From Marinilabiliaceae bacterium JC017 (GTDB taxonomy: Bacteria > Bacteroidota > Bacteroidia > Bacteroidales > Marinilabiliaceae), in NCBI GenBank assembly GCA_004296775.1, contig RHGE01000021.1, forward strand, positions 1 through 64,000: DNA of 64,000 nt, read 5' to 3'. A program made the translations under genes and the position numbers. This document shows, piece after piece, positions 27,427 to 36,889 of the stretch; position 1 is the stretch's first letter, and every line of letters begins with the position of its first letter. Under the pieces are notes generated by a model. The model was not told the origin of the DNA. It ran no database searches and saw only the letters and a program-made list of their open reading frames with translations.

Positions 27427-30400
27427 ATGAAACAATCTTTACTTTTAACATTGGCTTTATTTTTAAGCCTCACAGGCCTTTTAAAAGCCCAGGAACCTGC
27501 CATTACCATGACAACAGCGAAGGATATTGGTTCTCTTTGTCGCATTGTATTAAATGCCAATGCGGACAATACCAAAATCCAGGTGGACTTTGGCGATGGA
27601 AAGTTAAATACAAGAACTATTGGAGAAGCCTCTACTACCCTTTATATTACTGTAGGAGAAACACAAACCATTACCATTTACGGAGATGGTATAACTCAAC
27701 TTCGATGTGATAACAGGTCAATCACCAGTTTAGATGTATCTAACTGCACGACACTAAAATCCCTTATATGCTTCGACAACCAACTTTCCAGCTTGGATAT
27801 ATCGAAAAACACAGCCTTAGAAGGATTATATTGCAGAAACAATCAAATTTCCAGTTTAATTGTATCAAACAACCCGGCGTTGACCGATCTTTCTTGTTCC
27901 AATAACAATCTCACCTTTGCAACTTTACCAATTAAGCAATCCACATGGAGTGATTATAGTTATACAGGCCAAAAGAGAGTTACCATTCCCGAAACTATCA
28001 CCACCAAAAACACAGTAGACTTAAGCAGTCAATACAACATCAGCGATAACATTACTTCTTACGTTTGGAAAAAAGAAAGTGGTGATGCTCTTATAGAAAA
28101 CACGGATTACACCATCAAAAATGGCGTAACCACTTTCATGAAAAGCCAGACTGAAAAGGTATATTGTGAAATGGCAAATGCCACTTTCCCGAAATTCACC
28201 GGTACTAGAAAGCTTAAAACCTCTCTTGTGACCATCATGGAGGCGGAAAAACCTGCTATTACCATGACAACAGCCATGGATATTAACTCTGATTTTTCTT
28301 TTGGTCTAAAAGCCAATACAGACAATACTAAAATCCAGGTGGATTTTGGCGATGGACAAAAAGTTGAGAAAACCATTGGGACTAATAATAGTACTATTAG
28401 CGGCACGCTGGCAACATCGCAAACTGTTAAAGTTTATGGAGAGGACATTACATATTTTGTTTGTATCAACAAACAACTCACTAAACTGGATGTGTCCAAT
28501 AACCCAAAACTAACTTTTCTCAACTGTAACTGTAATCAACTCACTAAACTGGACCTGTCAAAGAACGCATTTTTGACCACTCTTAAATGTAATGAGAATG
28601 ATCTCACTATGCTTAATGTGTCAAACTGCAAAGAATTGACCGAGCTATATTGCGGTTCAAACCAACTCGCTAAGTTAGATGTGTCTAACTGCAAAGAATT
28701 AACCAAGCTAAATTGTAATCACAACTATCTCACCAGTTTGGATGTAAAAAATAATACTGCATTAACCTTTCTTAACTGCTACGCCAACCAACTTACCAGT
28801 TTGGATCTGACATACAATACCAGATTGGATGTCCCTTGTTGCGAGAACAACAAATTAACTTTTGCCACCTTGCCTCTTCCAAGCCCCAAATGGCCATATT
28901 ACTCCTATGCCCCTCAAGCAAACATTACCATACCCGAAATCATCACCACCAATAACACAGTAGACTTAAGCAGTCAATACAACATCAGCGATAACATTAC
29001 TTCTTACGTTTGGAAAAAAGAAAGTGGTGATGCTCTTATAGAAAACACGGATTACACCATCAAAAATGGCGTAACCACTTTCATGAAGAGCCAGACTGAA
29101 AAGGTATATTGTGAAATGACAAATGCCTCTTTCCCGAATTTCACCGGTACTAAAAAGCTTAAAACCTCTCTTGTGACCATCATGGAGGCGGAAAAACCTG
29201 CCATTACCATGACAACAGCCATGGCTATTAACTCTGATTTTTCTTTTACATTAAAAGCCAATGCAAACAATACTAAAATCCAGGTGGATTTTGGCGATGG
29301 CAATAAAGTTGAGAAAACCATTGGTATTTTTAGTAGTACTATTAGCGGCACGCTGGCAACATCGCAAACTGTTAGAATTTATGGAGAGGGTATTACTTAT
29401 TTTTCTTGTTATGACAAACAACTCACCGCACTGGATGTGTCAAATAGCACAAAACTGACTACACTCAGCTGTAATAAAAACCAACTCACTAAACTGGATG
29501 TGTCAAAAAATACAAAGTTGACCAAGCTCTACTGTAATACCAACCAACTCACTACACTCAACCTGTCAAATAACACATTATTGACCAACCTTCAATGTAA
29601 TGAGAATGATCTCAATATGCTGAATGTGTCAAACTGCAAGGAGTTAATCATTCTATTTTGCGATTCAAACCAACTCTCTACACTGAATGTATCAATTTCA
29701 ACAAAACTGACCTGCCTCCATTGTAATAACAACCAGCTCGTTTCGCTAAATATATCAAATAACACATTATTAAAAGAACTTAATTGTAGTTGGAATTCAC
29801 TTTCCACGTTGAATATATCAACTTGTACTAAGCTAACCACATTTTATTGCTCGGAAAATCAACTCGCCACACTGGATGTATCAAACAATAAAGAGTTGCT
29901 CAATTTTCACTGCTCCTCAAATAAACTAACTACACTAAATGTATCGAACAACAAGATGTTGAAAAATTTTATTTGTAGTTCAAACAATCTTACCACACTG
30001 GATGTATCCGAAAATAAAGCATTGAATTTATTGTATTGCTCAGATAACAAGTTAACATTTGCCACATTGCCACATATACAATCTACTTGTGATATGTATA
30101 GTTACCATCCACAACAGGAAATGACCATTCCGGAAACCATCACTACCAGTAATACTGTAGACTTAAGCAGTCAATACAACATCAGCGATAACATTACAAC
30201 TTACCTTTGGAAAAAAGAAAGCGGTGATGCTCTTATAGAAAATACGGATTACACCATTAAAAATGGCGTAACTACTTTCCTGAAAAGCCAGACCGAACCG
30301 GTATATTGTGCAATGACCAATAAAACTTTCAATAGTCTAAATGAAAGAAATCCGTTAAAAACAACCCTAATCAACGTAACAGTTTCAACCGCCATTGAAA

Positions 30401-30624
30401 AAGAAACTGCTCAGCAGGTAAAAATATATTCCAACAACAAAACCCTGTATGTGAACCTGGAGAATGATGGCCAGCTTTCGGTATACGACATCAGTGGACG
30501 CATGATTAAATCTGCACCGGTTTACAGGGGCAGCAACATCATTGAATTAACTAAAGAGGGTATCTACGTGGTACGCGTCTTAATCAATGGACAAATCATT
30601 ACCGAAAAAGTAATGGTTAAATAA
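27427..30624 (+). CDS. Large leucine-rich-repeat surface protein with type IX secretion C-terminal domain
   Basis: 1065 residues with signal peptide (to KAQ, 20-22). Three modules start with PAITMTTA at residues ~24, ~275 and ~590. Each has a PKD-like part (KIQVDFGDG), a run of ~21-residue leucine-rich repeats (LTKLDVSNNxxLTxLxCNxNQ), then a conserved beta domain (TVDLSSQYNISDNITSYVWK to YCEM). LRR number rises from about 3 to 6 to 12 across modules. The last ~80 residues (VKIYSNNKTLYVNL, QLSVYDISGRMIK, GIYVVRVLINGQIITEKVMVK) are a type IX secretion sorting domain, so it is probably secreted and attached to the cell surface. Near-identical 945-bp repeats at DNA level invite recombination. Probably binding or adhesion. 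Confidence 0.88.
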   Translation: MKQSLLLTLALFLSLTGLLKAQEPAITMTTAKDIGSLCRIVLNANADNTKIQVDFGDGKLNTRTIGEASTTLYITVGETQTITIYGDGITQLRCDNRSITSLDVSNCTTLKSLICFDNQLSSLDISKNTALEGLYCRNNQISSLIVSNNPALTDLSCSNNNLTFATLPIKQSTWSDYSYTGQKRVTIPETITTKNTVDLSSQYNISDNITSYVWKKESGDALIENTDYTIKNGVTTFMKSQTEKVYCEMANATFPKFTGTRKLKTSLVTIMEAEKPAITMTTAMDINSDFSFGLKANTDNTKIQVDFGDGQKVEKTIGTNNSTISGTLATSQTVKVYGEDITYFVCINKQLTKLDVSNNPKLTFLNCNCNQLTKLDLSKNAFLTTLKCNENDLTMLNVSNCKELTELYCGSNQLAKLDVSNCKELTKLNCNHNYLTSLDVKNNTALTFLNCYANQLTSLDLTYNTRLDVPCCENNKLTFATLPLPSPKWPYYSYAPQANITIPEIITTNNTVDLSSQYNISDNITSYVWKKESGDALIENTDYTIKNGVTTFMKSQTEKVYCEMTNASFPNFTGTKKLKTSLVTIMEAEKPAITMTTAMAINSDFSFTLKANANNTKIQVDFGDGNKVEKTIGIFSSTISGTLATSQTVRIYGEGITYFSCYDKQLTALDVSNSTKLTTLSCNKNQLTKLDVSKNTKLTKLYCNTNQLTTLNLSNNTLLTNLQCNENDLNMLNVSNCKELIILFCDSNQLSTLNVSISTKLTCLHCNNNQLVSLNISNNTLLKELNCSWNSLSTLNISTCTKLTTFYCSENQLATLDVSNNKELLNFHCSSNKLTTLNVSNNKMLKNFICSSNNLTTLDVSENKALNLLYCSDNKLTFATLPHIQSTCDMYSYHPQQEMTIPETITTSNTVDLSSQYNISDNITTYLWKKESGDALIENTDYTIKNGVTTFLKSQTEPVYCAMTNKTFNSLNERNPLKTTLINVTVSTAIEKETAQQVKIYSNNKTLYVNLENDGQLSVYDISGRMIKSAPVYRGSNIIELTKEGIYVVRVLINGQIITEKVMVK
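28012..29385 (+). repeat. Tandem 945-bp internal repeat of the LRR protein gene
   Basis: The stretch from ACAGTAGACTTAAGCAGTC at 28012 through the next module start recurs from 28957 with an exact offset of 945 bp (315 codons) and only scattered differences for about 430 bp. A third partial copy of the domain begins near 30154. Because 945 is a multiple of three, unequal exchange would add or remove one module without changing frame. Confidence 0.8.
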
Positions 30625-30679
30625 TAACTTAAGCCCATTCATGGACACAGGAATGTGTTCTGAAGCGATATAATATTGG

Positions 30680-30721
30680 CAGTCGTCAGCAAGTATTTCT
30701 TTGTTGACGACTGTTTTTTTT
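30680..30721 (+). terminator. Terminator of the LRR protein gene
   Basis: CAGTCGTCAGCAA (30680-30692) pairs with TTGTTGACGACTG (30701-30713), 12 of 13, followed by eight T. The rest of 30722-31041 holds no gene that I can support. Confidence 0.9.
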
Positions 30722-31041
30722 GGCTATCCCTTTCGTCCAGGCAAAGCAAACCACTCCAATTCATTTCCTATCTGACGTAGCTGTAGCCAATCAAATAGCA
30801 TAACACCTTCGCCTTCACTGGCCGTCGCAATAAAAAACAAAGGCTTTTACTAAAAAAATACCATCTCGCTGATACAAAAGATTACTTGCTAAAACGGAAT
30901 GATCCCGCAGTGAATAGAGATGGTTGAAATAACAATATATCGGTCATTTAATAAGAAACCCTTTAATTGTAATAGCTTAGAAAGCGGCATCATTCCTAAT
31001 GCCCCCTCATCACTCACATCCCATTATTCACGCCTCAATCT

Positions 31042-32112
31042 TCATAGCTGTTCGCCGTTATCCTGCCAATAATCCATCACATACTGAACCACTCCATTGT
31101 AATCTGCAATCCCGTTTTGCACATTATTGGTTTTCAAATAGGCATCGTTCACCTTGGCAGCCACCTCATCCACCTGCGCATTACGCAACGCCATCCAATG
31201 TTTGTATATAGCACGAATATCATCCTTTACCTCTTCATCCATCCGCTTCACCATCGTGGAGTATTGATCCAATTGACGACCTTGCCGGAGAAAAAAGGTG
31301 AGCACATATAAATTAGCACTGTAACGCGCCGCCTTTGATGCACTGTGATTACATACATACCAGGCATAGAAATTGGCTTCGGCTTCACTGGTGATCCCAA
31401 ACTGATGCGCTTTCTCGTGGGCCAACACCATGGGATATTCCACCGGTAGCAGGTGTTTGTTGACATGCACTTCGTTGAAGAAAGGCCCGTAATACCCGGA
31501 TATAGTAGCCTTGGCAAAAAAATCACTCAAGGTAATAAACTTGGGGCGCCGCCTACCTGAGGGATAATCCAGGTGCAGGAAAGGGGCTTGCTCCCGGTAA
31601 GCAGCTTCAATGGCCACATCGGTTTGTTCCGGTTGAATGGTATCAAAGGAAGTGTGCAAACTATTTGTTTTATCAATAAGTTGTTCCAGTGCCTTGTTGA
31701 ATTCTGTGGTATCAGGCTGTTGCGAAGCAATGCCCAGCCGGGTATTAAAATCCTCCCGGAAATAGTTAAATCCCCATAGCCAGTAGAAAAGAACATAAAC
31801 CGAGGCCAGCGTATTGAGCAGAATCAGGAAGAAACGTTTAAACCTTATCTTTTTAAAAACCAGCAAAACCACAGATAACAACAGCAATAGTATTAATGCC
31901 CCATAAAACAGGTCATCCAGCGAAAAAGGCACCCACCGACTAATACCACTGAGCATAGTGGCAATAATTGGGTATACTCCGCCGGAATAAATGGCCTCGG
32001 TCATGGAAGGGTAATGTGCTGTAAACAATGTCAGGAGCCAGGTAACTACTGCCAATAGCAATGGCAGGTAACGCCGGCGAAAAAGTACTTTCGTAAGGTC
32101 TGCTAACTTCAT
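31042..32112 (-). CDS. DUF3810 membrane protein with HExxH zinc-peptidase motif
   Basis: 356 residues from the ATG at 32112; an upstream TTG would add 32 residues but the ATG gives a basic start MKLADLTKVLFRRRY before the first membrane helix, so I prefer it. Three membrane helices follow in the N-terminal third (YLPLLLAVVTWLLTLF, DDLFYGALILLLLLSVVLLVF, FFLILLNTLASVYVLFYW). The soluble part has VLAHEKAHQFG (HEKAH, an HExxH motif) and EAEANFYAWYVC, which supplies a third metal-binding glutamate. This is the DUF3810 family of Bacteroidota. The layout suggests a membrane-anchored gluzincin-like metallopeptidase, yet no substrate is known. Monocistronic, no terminator seen. Confidence 0.85.
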   Translation of the reverse strand: MKLADLTKVLFRRRYLPLLLAVVTWLLTLFTAHYPSMTEAIYSGGVYPIIATMLSGISRWVPFSLDDLFYGALILLLLLSVVLLVFKKIRFKRFFLILLNTLASVYVLFYWLWGFNYFREDFNTRLGIASQQPDTTEFNKALEQLIDKTNSLHTSFDTIQPEQTDVAIEAAYREQAPFLHLDYPSGRRRPKFITLSDFFAKATISGYYGPFFNEVHVNKHLLPVEYPMVLAHEKAHQFGITSEAEANFYAWYVCNHSASKAARYSANLYVLTFFLRQGRQLDQYSTMVKRMDEEVKDDIRAIYKHWMALRNAQVDEVAAKVNDAYLKTNNVQNGIADYNGVVQYVMDYWQDNGEQL

Positions 32113-32407
32113 AGAATAATTTGCTTTGCCCACGAAGATACATTTTTCAGACAACCGCACCGGGAACTGATCTTCTATTTCATTTTCTTCTCTTCTTTTT
32201 AGCTTCAATTTCCTCCATGAAATAAACCTATAACTCTCATGCTTATTTGTAAATCAATAATCTTTCTCTTTTTTTCCATATCGATTACAATCAACCTGTT
32301 AAAACTTATTCGATATAATATTAAAACTTGACCAGCCTCGAATTGAATACCACTTTTTATATCTACAAATCCATTAGATTATCATTAGTAAGCGCTTCTC
32401 CACCTCT

Positions 32408-32660
32408 AGTAACCTCATTAAAGTCTCTAGCAACCTCTCTAATGCCTTTAGTGACCTCTTTGAAGTCTCTAGCAACCTCTCTGATGTCGTTAGTGACCTC
32501 TTTGATGTCTCCAGCACCCTCTCTGATGTCGTTAGTGACCTCTTTGAAGTCTCCAGCAACCTCTCTGATGCCTTTAGTGACCTCTTTGAAGTCTCTAGCA
32601 ACCGCTCTGCAGTCTTTAGTGACCTCTTTGCAGCCTTTAGTAACCTCGTTGCATCATTTT
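32408..32660. repeat. Phased tandem repeat array, 12 units of 21 bp
   Basis: Units begin at 32408, 32429, 32450, 32471, 32492, 32513, 32534, 32555, 32576, 32597, 32618 and 32639, each exactly 21 bp. Two types alternate, AGTGACCTCTTTGAAGTCTC-like and AGCAACCTCTCTGATGCCTT-like, so the higher-order unit is 42 bp. Twenty-one bp equals two helical turns, so a protein could bind one face. As 21 is divisible by three, both strands stay open and give heptad-like peptides, but starts are TTG only and I do not think they are coded. The array ends about 340 bp before the ATG of a helical protein gene. The remainder of 32113-32999 is AT-rich and shows no gene. Confidence 0.9.
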
Positions 32661-32999
32661 AAATACATCGACAAATATTTCTGCTCATTTCTTTATCACT
32701 ATATCATTCTAACTAAACCCATCTTTATCATCACTTAAAATCATTCATGAATCCTACTTACTAAACTACCCTATGCCGATATTCAATATACAATAATTTA
32801 TTTAATCAAATATATAGTGCCATTAACTGCTCAAAAAGAATAATTCGTCAATCCCAACACTACCATCTATTTACTTTCTCATTAAAGCATTCTAATTTTA
32901 CTTATAATAATGCGCATCACAATAATTGAAAATTATTTACCGGCTACAAAACTGGCTTTATTTTAAAAAAAGAAATTATTAACCTTAAAATCATTGTCT

Positions 33000-33719
33000 A
33001 TGAAATTAATCTTTTCTTTTGCATATTCTGAATTATTTCAGCGTTCTGATAATTTAAATCCTATCCTGGTACGAGACATATCCAAATTTGAAGCCTTTGG
33101 ATATTCGCCCACAACACCCGAAGATCTAAAAATTCAGACCAATGTTTTACGTGAAATACCCACGGATGATTTTTGGGAAGGCCAACAAATGCTGAAAACC
33201 AGTGCTAAAAACAAAGCAAGAGATGATTTAGATGGTTTTTTACAAAACCTGAAACATCGTATTAGCCGATGTCTGGACACCGATTCAGTTGACTACAGGC
33301 TATTTCGTTTCAACCGCATGGCACGTATTAATGACCATGAAGCAATTGTTTTTGCCAAGAATACTATTAAATCGGCAGAATCAATGGCTACCGCATTGGA
33401 ACCTGCAAAAGTAACCGCTGAATTGTTGCTAGAAATAAAAAACAGTGCTGACAATTTAGATCAGTTATTAGATGAGCAGGTTGAAATGGAAAAAACCCGC
33501 ATCCGCAAACAAGCCGAGCGTATTCAACTGGCTAACGAATTGTACCGTAAAATCAGTGACATTTGCCAAACCGGCAAAGTGATCTGGAAAGGAAAAAATG
33601 ATACTTACTATGATGACTATGTGATTTACGGTTCATCCAAATCGAATTTACAAACTATCGAAGAGGAGAATTCTCCTGTTGAAGAAGAAAATACAACAGC
33701 CACACCATCAGAAGAATAA
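33000..33719 (+). CDS. Helical protein of ~240 residues, function unknown (DUF6261-like in layout)
   Basis: 239 residues from the ATG at 33000; the frame could start at an upstream TTG but ATG MKLIFSFAYSELF is preferable. No signal or membrane segment. Almost wholly alpha-helical: helices around LKIQTNVLREIP, ARDDLDGFLQNLKHRISRCL, HEAIVFAKNTIKSAESMATAL, ELLLEIKNSADNLDQLLDEQ and a long charged one EMEKTRIRKQAERIQLANEL, then KVIWKGKNDTYYDDYVIYG and an acidic Glu/Thr-rich tail. The size, helical make-up and the upstream tandem array resemble the DUF6261-type gene at 49.2 kb, but sequence identity is too low to claim homology by eye. I do not recognise a function. Confidence 0.65.
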   Translation: MKLIFSFAYSELFQRSDNLNPILVRDISKFEAFGYSPTTPEDLKIQTNVLREIPTDDFWEGQQMLKTSAKNKARDDLDGFLQNLKHRISRCLDTDSVDYRLFRFNRMARINDHEAIVFAKNTIKSAESMATALEPAKVTAELLLEIKNSADNLDQLLDEQVEMEKTRIRKQAERIQLANELYRKISDICQTGKVIWKGKNDTYYDDYVIYGSSKSNLQTIEEENSPVEEENTTATPSEE

Positions 33720-33756
33720 TATTCATTTTAATTTTGTTCATACAATTATTGTGATT

Positions 33757-33790
33757 AAAACCGCTTCTCATCACGAGGGGCGGTTTTTTT
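33757..33790 (+). terminator. Terminator of the helical protein gene
   Basis: AAAACCGC (33757-33764) pairs with GCGGTTTT (33780-33787), with an inner CTC/GAG pairing, followed by TTT. It is 37 bp past the stop. Confidence 0.85.
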
Positions 33791-33870
33791 GAGGATTAGC
33801 CAATAACAAGCTGCTTGAAAAATTTATATTAATTTCATGCCAAATTACTAACCTCAACACAAAATCAACG

Positions 33871-34245
33871 ATGAAGCTAATCACCCAATGTCCCGACTGC
33901 CAACATGAATTAAAAATAAAATCTCTCTTCATTGAAAACCGTCTTGACCTGGCCAAGGAAAACGGAAAGGAGTTTGAATTACGATGCCCCCATTGCCAAG
34001 GTCGCTTCCGGGTGCATGTAGACGATGTGGTAGCTGAAAATGATTTAACAGTCCCCATAATTGGCGGCATCTCCTTTATTGCAGCAGTATTCCTCACCCT
34101 TTATTTTCTGGAGATGGGTTTTATAGCCTATGCTACCCTGGCTCTGCCCGTTATTGCGGCCGGATCGGCACGGCAAAACCAACGCAACAGGATCAACCAG
34201 TTCAACCAATTGCATTACGATTCGAAACGTTTCCGCATCCGGTAA
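33871..34245 (+). CDS. Small zinc-ribbon membrane protein
   Basis: 124 residues. The N-terminal CPDC (8-11) and CPHC (39-42) pairs form a zinc ribbon separated by a basic and acidic stretch. Two hydrophobic segments follow (TVPIIGGISFIAAVFLTLYFL and MGFIAYATLALPVIAAG) and a basic polar tail (RQNQRNRINQFNQLHYDSKRFRIR). The pattern is like MJ0042-type zinc-finger proteins of bacteria with a membrane hairpin. It is convergent with cstA and shares the terminator hairpin between them. Cellular role unknown. Confidence 0.72.
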   Translation: MKLITQCPDCQHELKIKSLFIENRLDLAKENGKEFELRCPHCQGRFRVHVDDVVAENDLTVPIIGGISFIAAVFLTLYFLEMGFIAYATLALPVIAAGSARQNQRNRINQFNQLHYDSKRFRIR

Positions 34246-34270
34246 AAAAAACTTTTTACCGACCTACCGA

Positions 34271-34320
34271 AAAAAAAATGCCTGAAGTTAATGATCAACT
34301 TCAGGCAGCTATATTGTTTT
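34271..34320 (-). terminator. Shared bidirectional terminator of cstA and the zinc-ribbon gene
   Basis: TGCCTGAAGTT (34279-34289) pairs perfectly with AACTTCAGGCA (34296-34306 region). Eight A (34271-34278) become a T run when read on the minus strand, so it ends cstA transcripts best. On the plus strand the following T run is 10 bp further and weaker. Confidence 0.88.
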
Positions 34321-34331
34321 TTAACCTCTAT

Positions 34332-35816
34332 TTACTCTTTAACTGGCACTTTTACGGTTTCAACAACAGCCAACTCCCGCTTCACCTTACCGTTCACCCT
34401 GAAAAGGAATAAACCTAACGAACAAATACCAAGGAAAAGTCCAATTATATAACCATCGAAAGGTTCCAACGCAAATCCTCCGTTTGTAACAGGGGCTACC
34501 AACAAGTAAGTACAACAAACAATGGTCATAAAGGTGGCCGGCAGGGAAATAATCCAGTGCGGTTTACGCTGCTTAGCCAGGTACATGGCACTGGTCCATA
34601 ACACTACTACAGCCAGCACCTGGTTGGAAAGCCCCAAATAATTCCATATGGTGGTAAATTCCAATTGTGACAATACAAAACCCACTGCAAACAAGGGAAT
34701 ACTCACCATCAACCGTTTCTTAACGGATGATTGATCAAACTTAAATACATCGGCAATGGTGAGGCGGGCGCTGCGAAAGGCCGTATCACCGGTGGTAATG
34801 GGACAAGCTATCACGCCCACGATGGCAAAGATGGCTCCCACTTTTCCCAGCCAGGCTACACTGATTTCATTCACCACCCAGGCTGCTTTGTGCCCTTCTA
34901 TCTGCATGGTTTCATTCAAACCCTCCGTTCCGCCAAAGAATGTCATGGCCGCCGTGGCCCAGATAATGGCCACAATGCCTTCGGCAATCATAGCGCCATA
35001 AAAAACATGCCGCCCATAGCTCTCCTTTTTAATGGTACGCGCCATCATGGGAGCCTGCGTGGAGTGAAAACCCGATAAAGCACCACAGGAGATAACAATG
35101 AACATCATGGGAAAGAGAATGTTTTCGTTGGGATGGTGGTGCCAGTTGGCAAAGCTGGCCGCCGAAAGTTCGGGCATGGCCAGCGTACCATTAAATCCAC
35201 CTAATAACATGGCACCTGCAATACCTGCTGCCATAATTAACAAGGCAGCCCCAAAAACAGGATAGATACGTCCGATGATTTTATTGATAGGCAATAAAGT
35301 AGCCAACAGATAATAGGCAAAAATGATATATAGCCATGTGGTAAGGCCTCCTTGGGTAAGCTCAGCCAAAAGACCAGCCGGCCCCGACACAAATGCAACC
35401 CCTACAAAAATAAGTAACAGTACCGTGAAGACACGCAAGAAGTGCTGAAAGCCGGGCCCCAGGTATTTACCTACAATCTCAGGTATACTGGCGCCGTCAT
35501 TGCGGATGGAAAGCATGCCGGAGAAGTAATCATGCACAGCTCCCATAAAGATACAACCCAGGACAATCCATATATAGGCGATTGGCCCGTACATAGCGCC
35601 AAGAATAGCACCAAAGATGGGGCCCAGTCCGGCAATATTCAGAAATTGAATGGTGAAAACTTTCCAGGTTGGCATGGGAGAAAAATCAACCCCATCATTT
35701 TTAGAAACTGCAGGTGTTGGCCGGCAGTCATCAGCCCCGAAAAATCGTTCAATATATTTTCCATACACTAAAAAACCAATTACCAGGGTGGCTATGGCCC
35801 CTATAAATGTCCACAT
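34332..35816 (-). CDS. cstA: CstA-family carbon-starvation transporter (short form)
   Basis: 494 residues, an integral membrane protein with about a dozen helices. CstA signatures: FTIQFLNIAGLGPIFGAILGAMYGP (55-78), GAVHDYFSGMLSIRNDGASIPE, FHSTQAPMMARTI, GGTEGLNE and CPITTGDTAFRSARL. E. coli CstA is about 700 residues; this shorter form is the type found in Bacteroidota. CstA proteins import pyruvate or peptides during carbon limitation. The gene has its own terminator and a free upstream spacer. No other transport gene is near. Substrate in this organism is inferred from the family. Confidence 0.93.
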   Translation of the reverse strand: MWTFIGAIATLVIGFLVYGKYIERFFGADDCRPTPAVSKNDGVDFSPMPTWKVFTIQFLNIAGLGPIFGAILGAMYGPIAYIWIVLGCIFMGAVHDYFSGMLSIRNDGASIPEIVGKYLGPGFQHFLRVFTVLLLIFVGVAFVSGPAGLLAELTQGGLTTWLYIIFAYYLLATLLPINKIIGRIYPVFGAALLIMAAGIAGAMLLGGFNGTLAMPELSAASFANWHHHPNENILFPMMFIVISCGALSGFHSTQAPMMARTIKKESYGRHVFYGAMIAEGIVAIIWATAAMTFFGGTEGLNETMQIEGHKAAWVVNEISVAWLGKVGAIFAIVGVIACPITTGDTAFRSARLTIADVFKFDQSSVKKRLMVSIPLFAVGFVLSQLEFTTIWNYLGLSNQVLAVVVLWTSAMYLAKQRKPHWIISLPATFMTIVCCTYLLVAPVTNGGFALEPFDGYIIGLFLGICSLGLFLFRVNGKVKRELAVVETVKVPVKE

Positions 35817-36047
35817 GACCTTCTCTTTTTAAATTAATTGCAATCGAAAATATATTTTTTTGTTGAAAACACCCTACAATAAGGGGATGAAATACAGCTA
35901 TTACGCACAAAACACTTGTTTAAACCTCCCGATATTAATAAACTAAAAACTTAATCACTGAGAGGAGTTACCCACCCGCCGGCCGTAGTAACTTATTATT
36001 ACATTGACAAATCGAGACATGAAGCCTAATTTGAATATAAACAAAAC

Positions 36048-36794
36048 ATGCCGATGCCATCTGTGATCCATATTCGATTCTACGAAGAGCTGAACGACTT
36101 CTTACCTGTTGCCAAACGGAAAACAACCTTCACGTATAAATTCTTCGGAAAACCCACCATCAAACACATCATTGAATCTCTGGGCGTCCCGCATACCGAA
36201 GTAGATCTCATATTGATCAACGACGAGTCTGTCGATTTTGATTACCATCCTGCCCACAACAACCGGATAGCGGTCTATCCCTCCTTCGAAACATTTGACA
36301 TCAGTCCGATCAATAAATTACGGCCTCATCCATTGCGCAACACCCAATTTATATTGGATGTGCACCTGGGCAAGCTGGCCCGCTACCTTCGTCTTCTGGG
36401 ATTTGACACCATTTACACCAATAAACTGGAGGATGATGAGATAATGGAAACGGCTCTGCGTGAACACCGCATCATCCTGACGCGTGACCTGGGGATATTA
36501 AAACACGGGAAGGTTACCCACGGCTATTTCATCCGCCATACCAATCCTTTTGAGCAGCTGAAAGAGGTGATCAACAAATTTGAACTAACAAACAAACTCA
36601 CTCCGTTCACCCGTTGCACCAAATGTAACGGCCAGTTACAATCAGTAGATAAGGATGAAATAGCGCATCTGCTACTCCCGCAAACACGCTCATTTTTCAG
36701 CCACTTCTACCAGTGTCAGACCTGTAAAACCATCTATTGGGAAGGCTCTCACTACAATAACATGAAGAACTGGCTAATCACACACTTCGAATAA
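36048..36794 (+). CDS. Mut7-C RNase-domain protein with ubiquitin-like N-terminus
   Basis: 248 residues. The N-terminal 90 residues (VIHIRFYEELNDFLP, VDLILINDESVDFDY, RIAVYPSFE) form the ubiquitin/ThiS-like domain often fused to Mut7-C. The central domain, FILDVHLGKLARYLRLLGFDT (D104) and HRIILTRDLGIL (D147), is the PIN-like Mut7-C RNase core. The C-terminal zinc ribbon has C190/C193 (CTKC) and C223/C226 (CQTC). Family members are predicted RNases acting in RNA turnover or toxin-like roles. An alternative ATG six bases downstream would shorten it by two residues. Not in an obvious operon. Confidence 0.9.
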   Translation: MPMPSVIHIRFYEELNDFLPVAKRKTTFTYKFFGKPTIKHIIESLGVPHTEVDLILINDESVDFDYHPAHNNRIAVYPSFETFDISPINKLRPHPLRNTQFILDVHLGKLARYLRLLGFDTIYTNKLEDDEIMETALREHRIILTRDLGILKHGKVTHGYFIRHTNPFEQLKEVINKFELTNKLTPFTRCTKCNGQLQSVDKDEIAHLLLPQTRSFFSHFYQCQTCKTIYWEGSHYNNMKNWLITHFE

Positions 36795-36889
36795 AGCGAA
36801 GGCCAACTCTCGTATCGTGTCAGGCCTATCATAAATCAGATATCCTCCATCAAAGTGTTCTTTTAACCTTTCTTAACGACATATTTTTC

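Noticed and set aside
32328-32738. 136-residue plus-strand frame and a 75-residue minus-strand frame over the 21-bp array
   Set aside because: Both start with TTG and consist only of the repeat; no signal or ribosome-binding site supports them.
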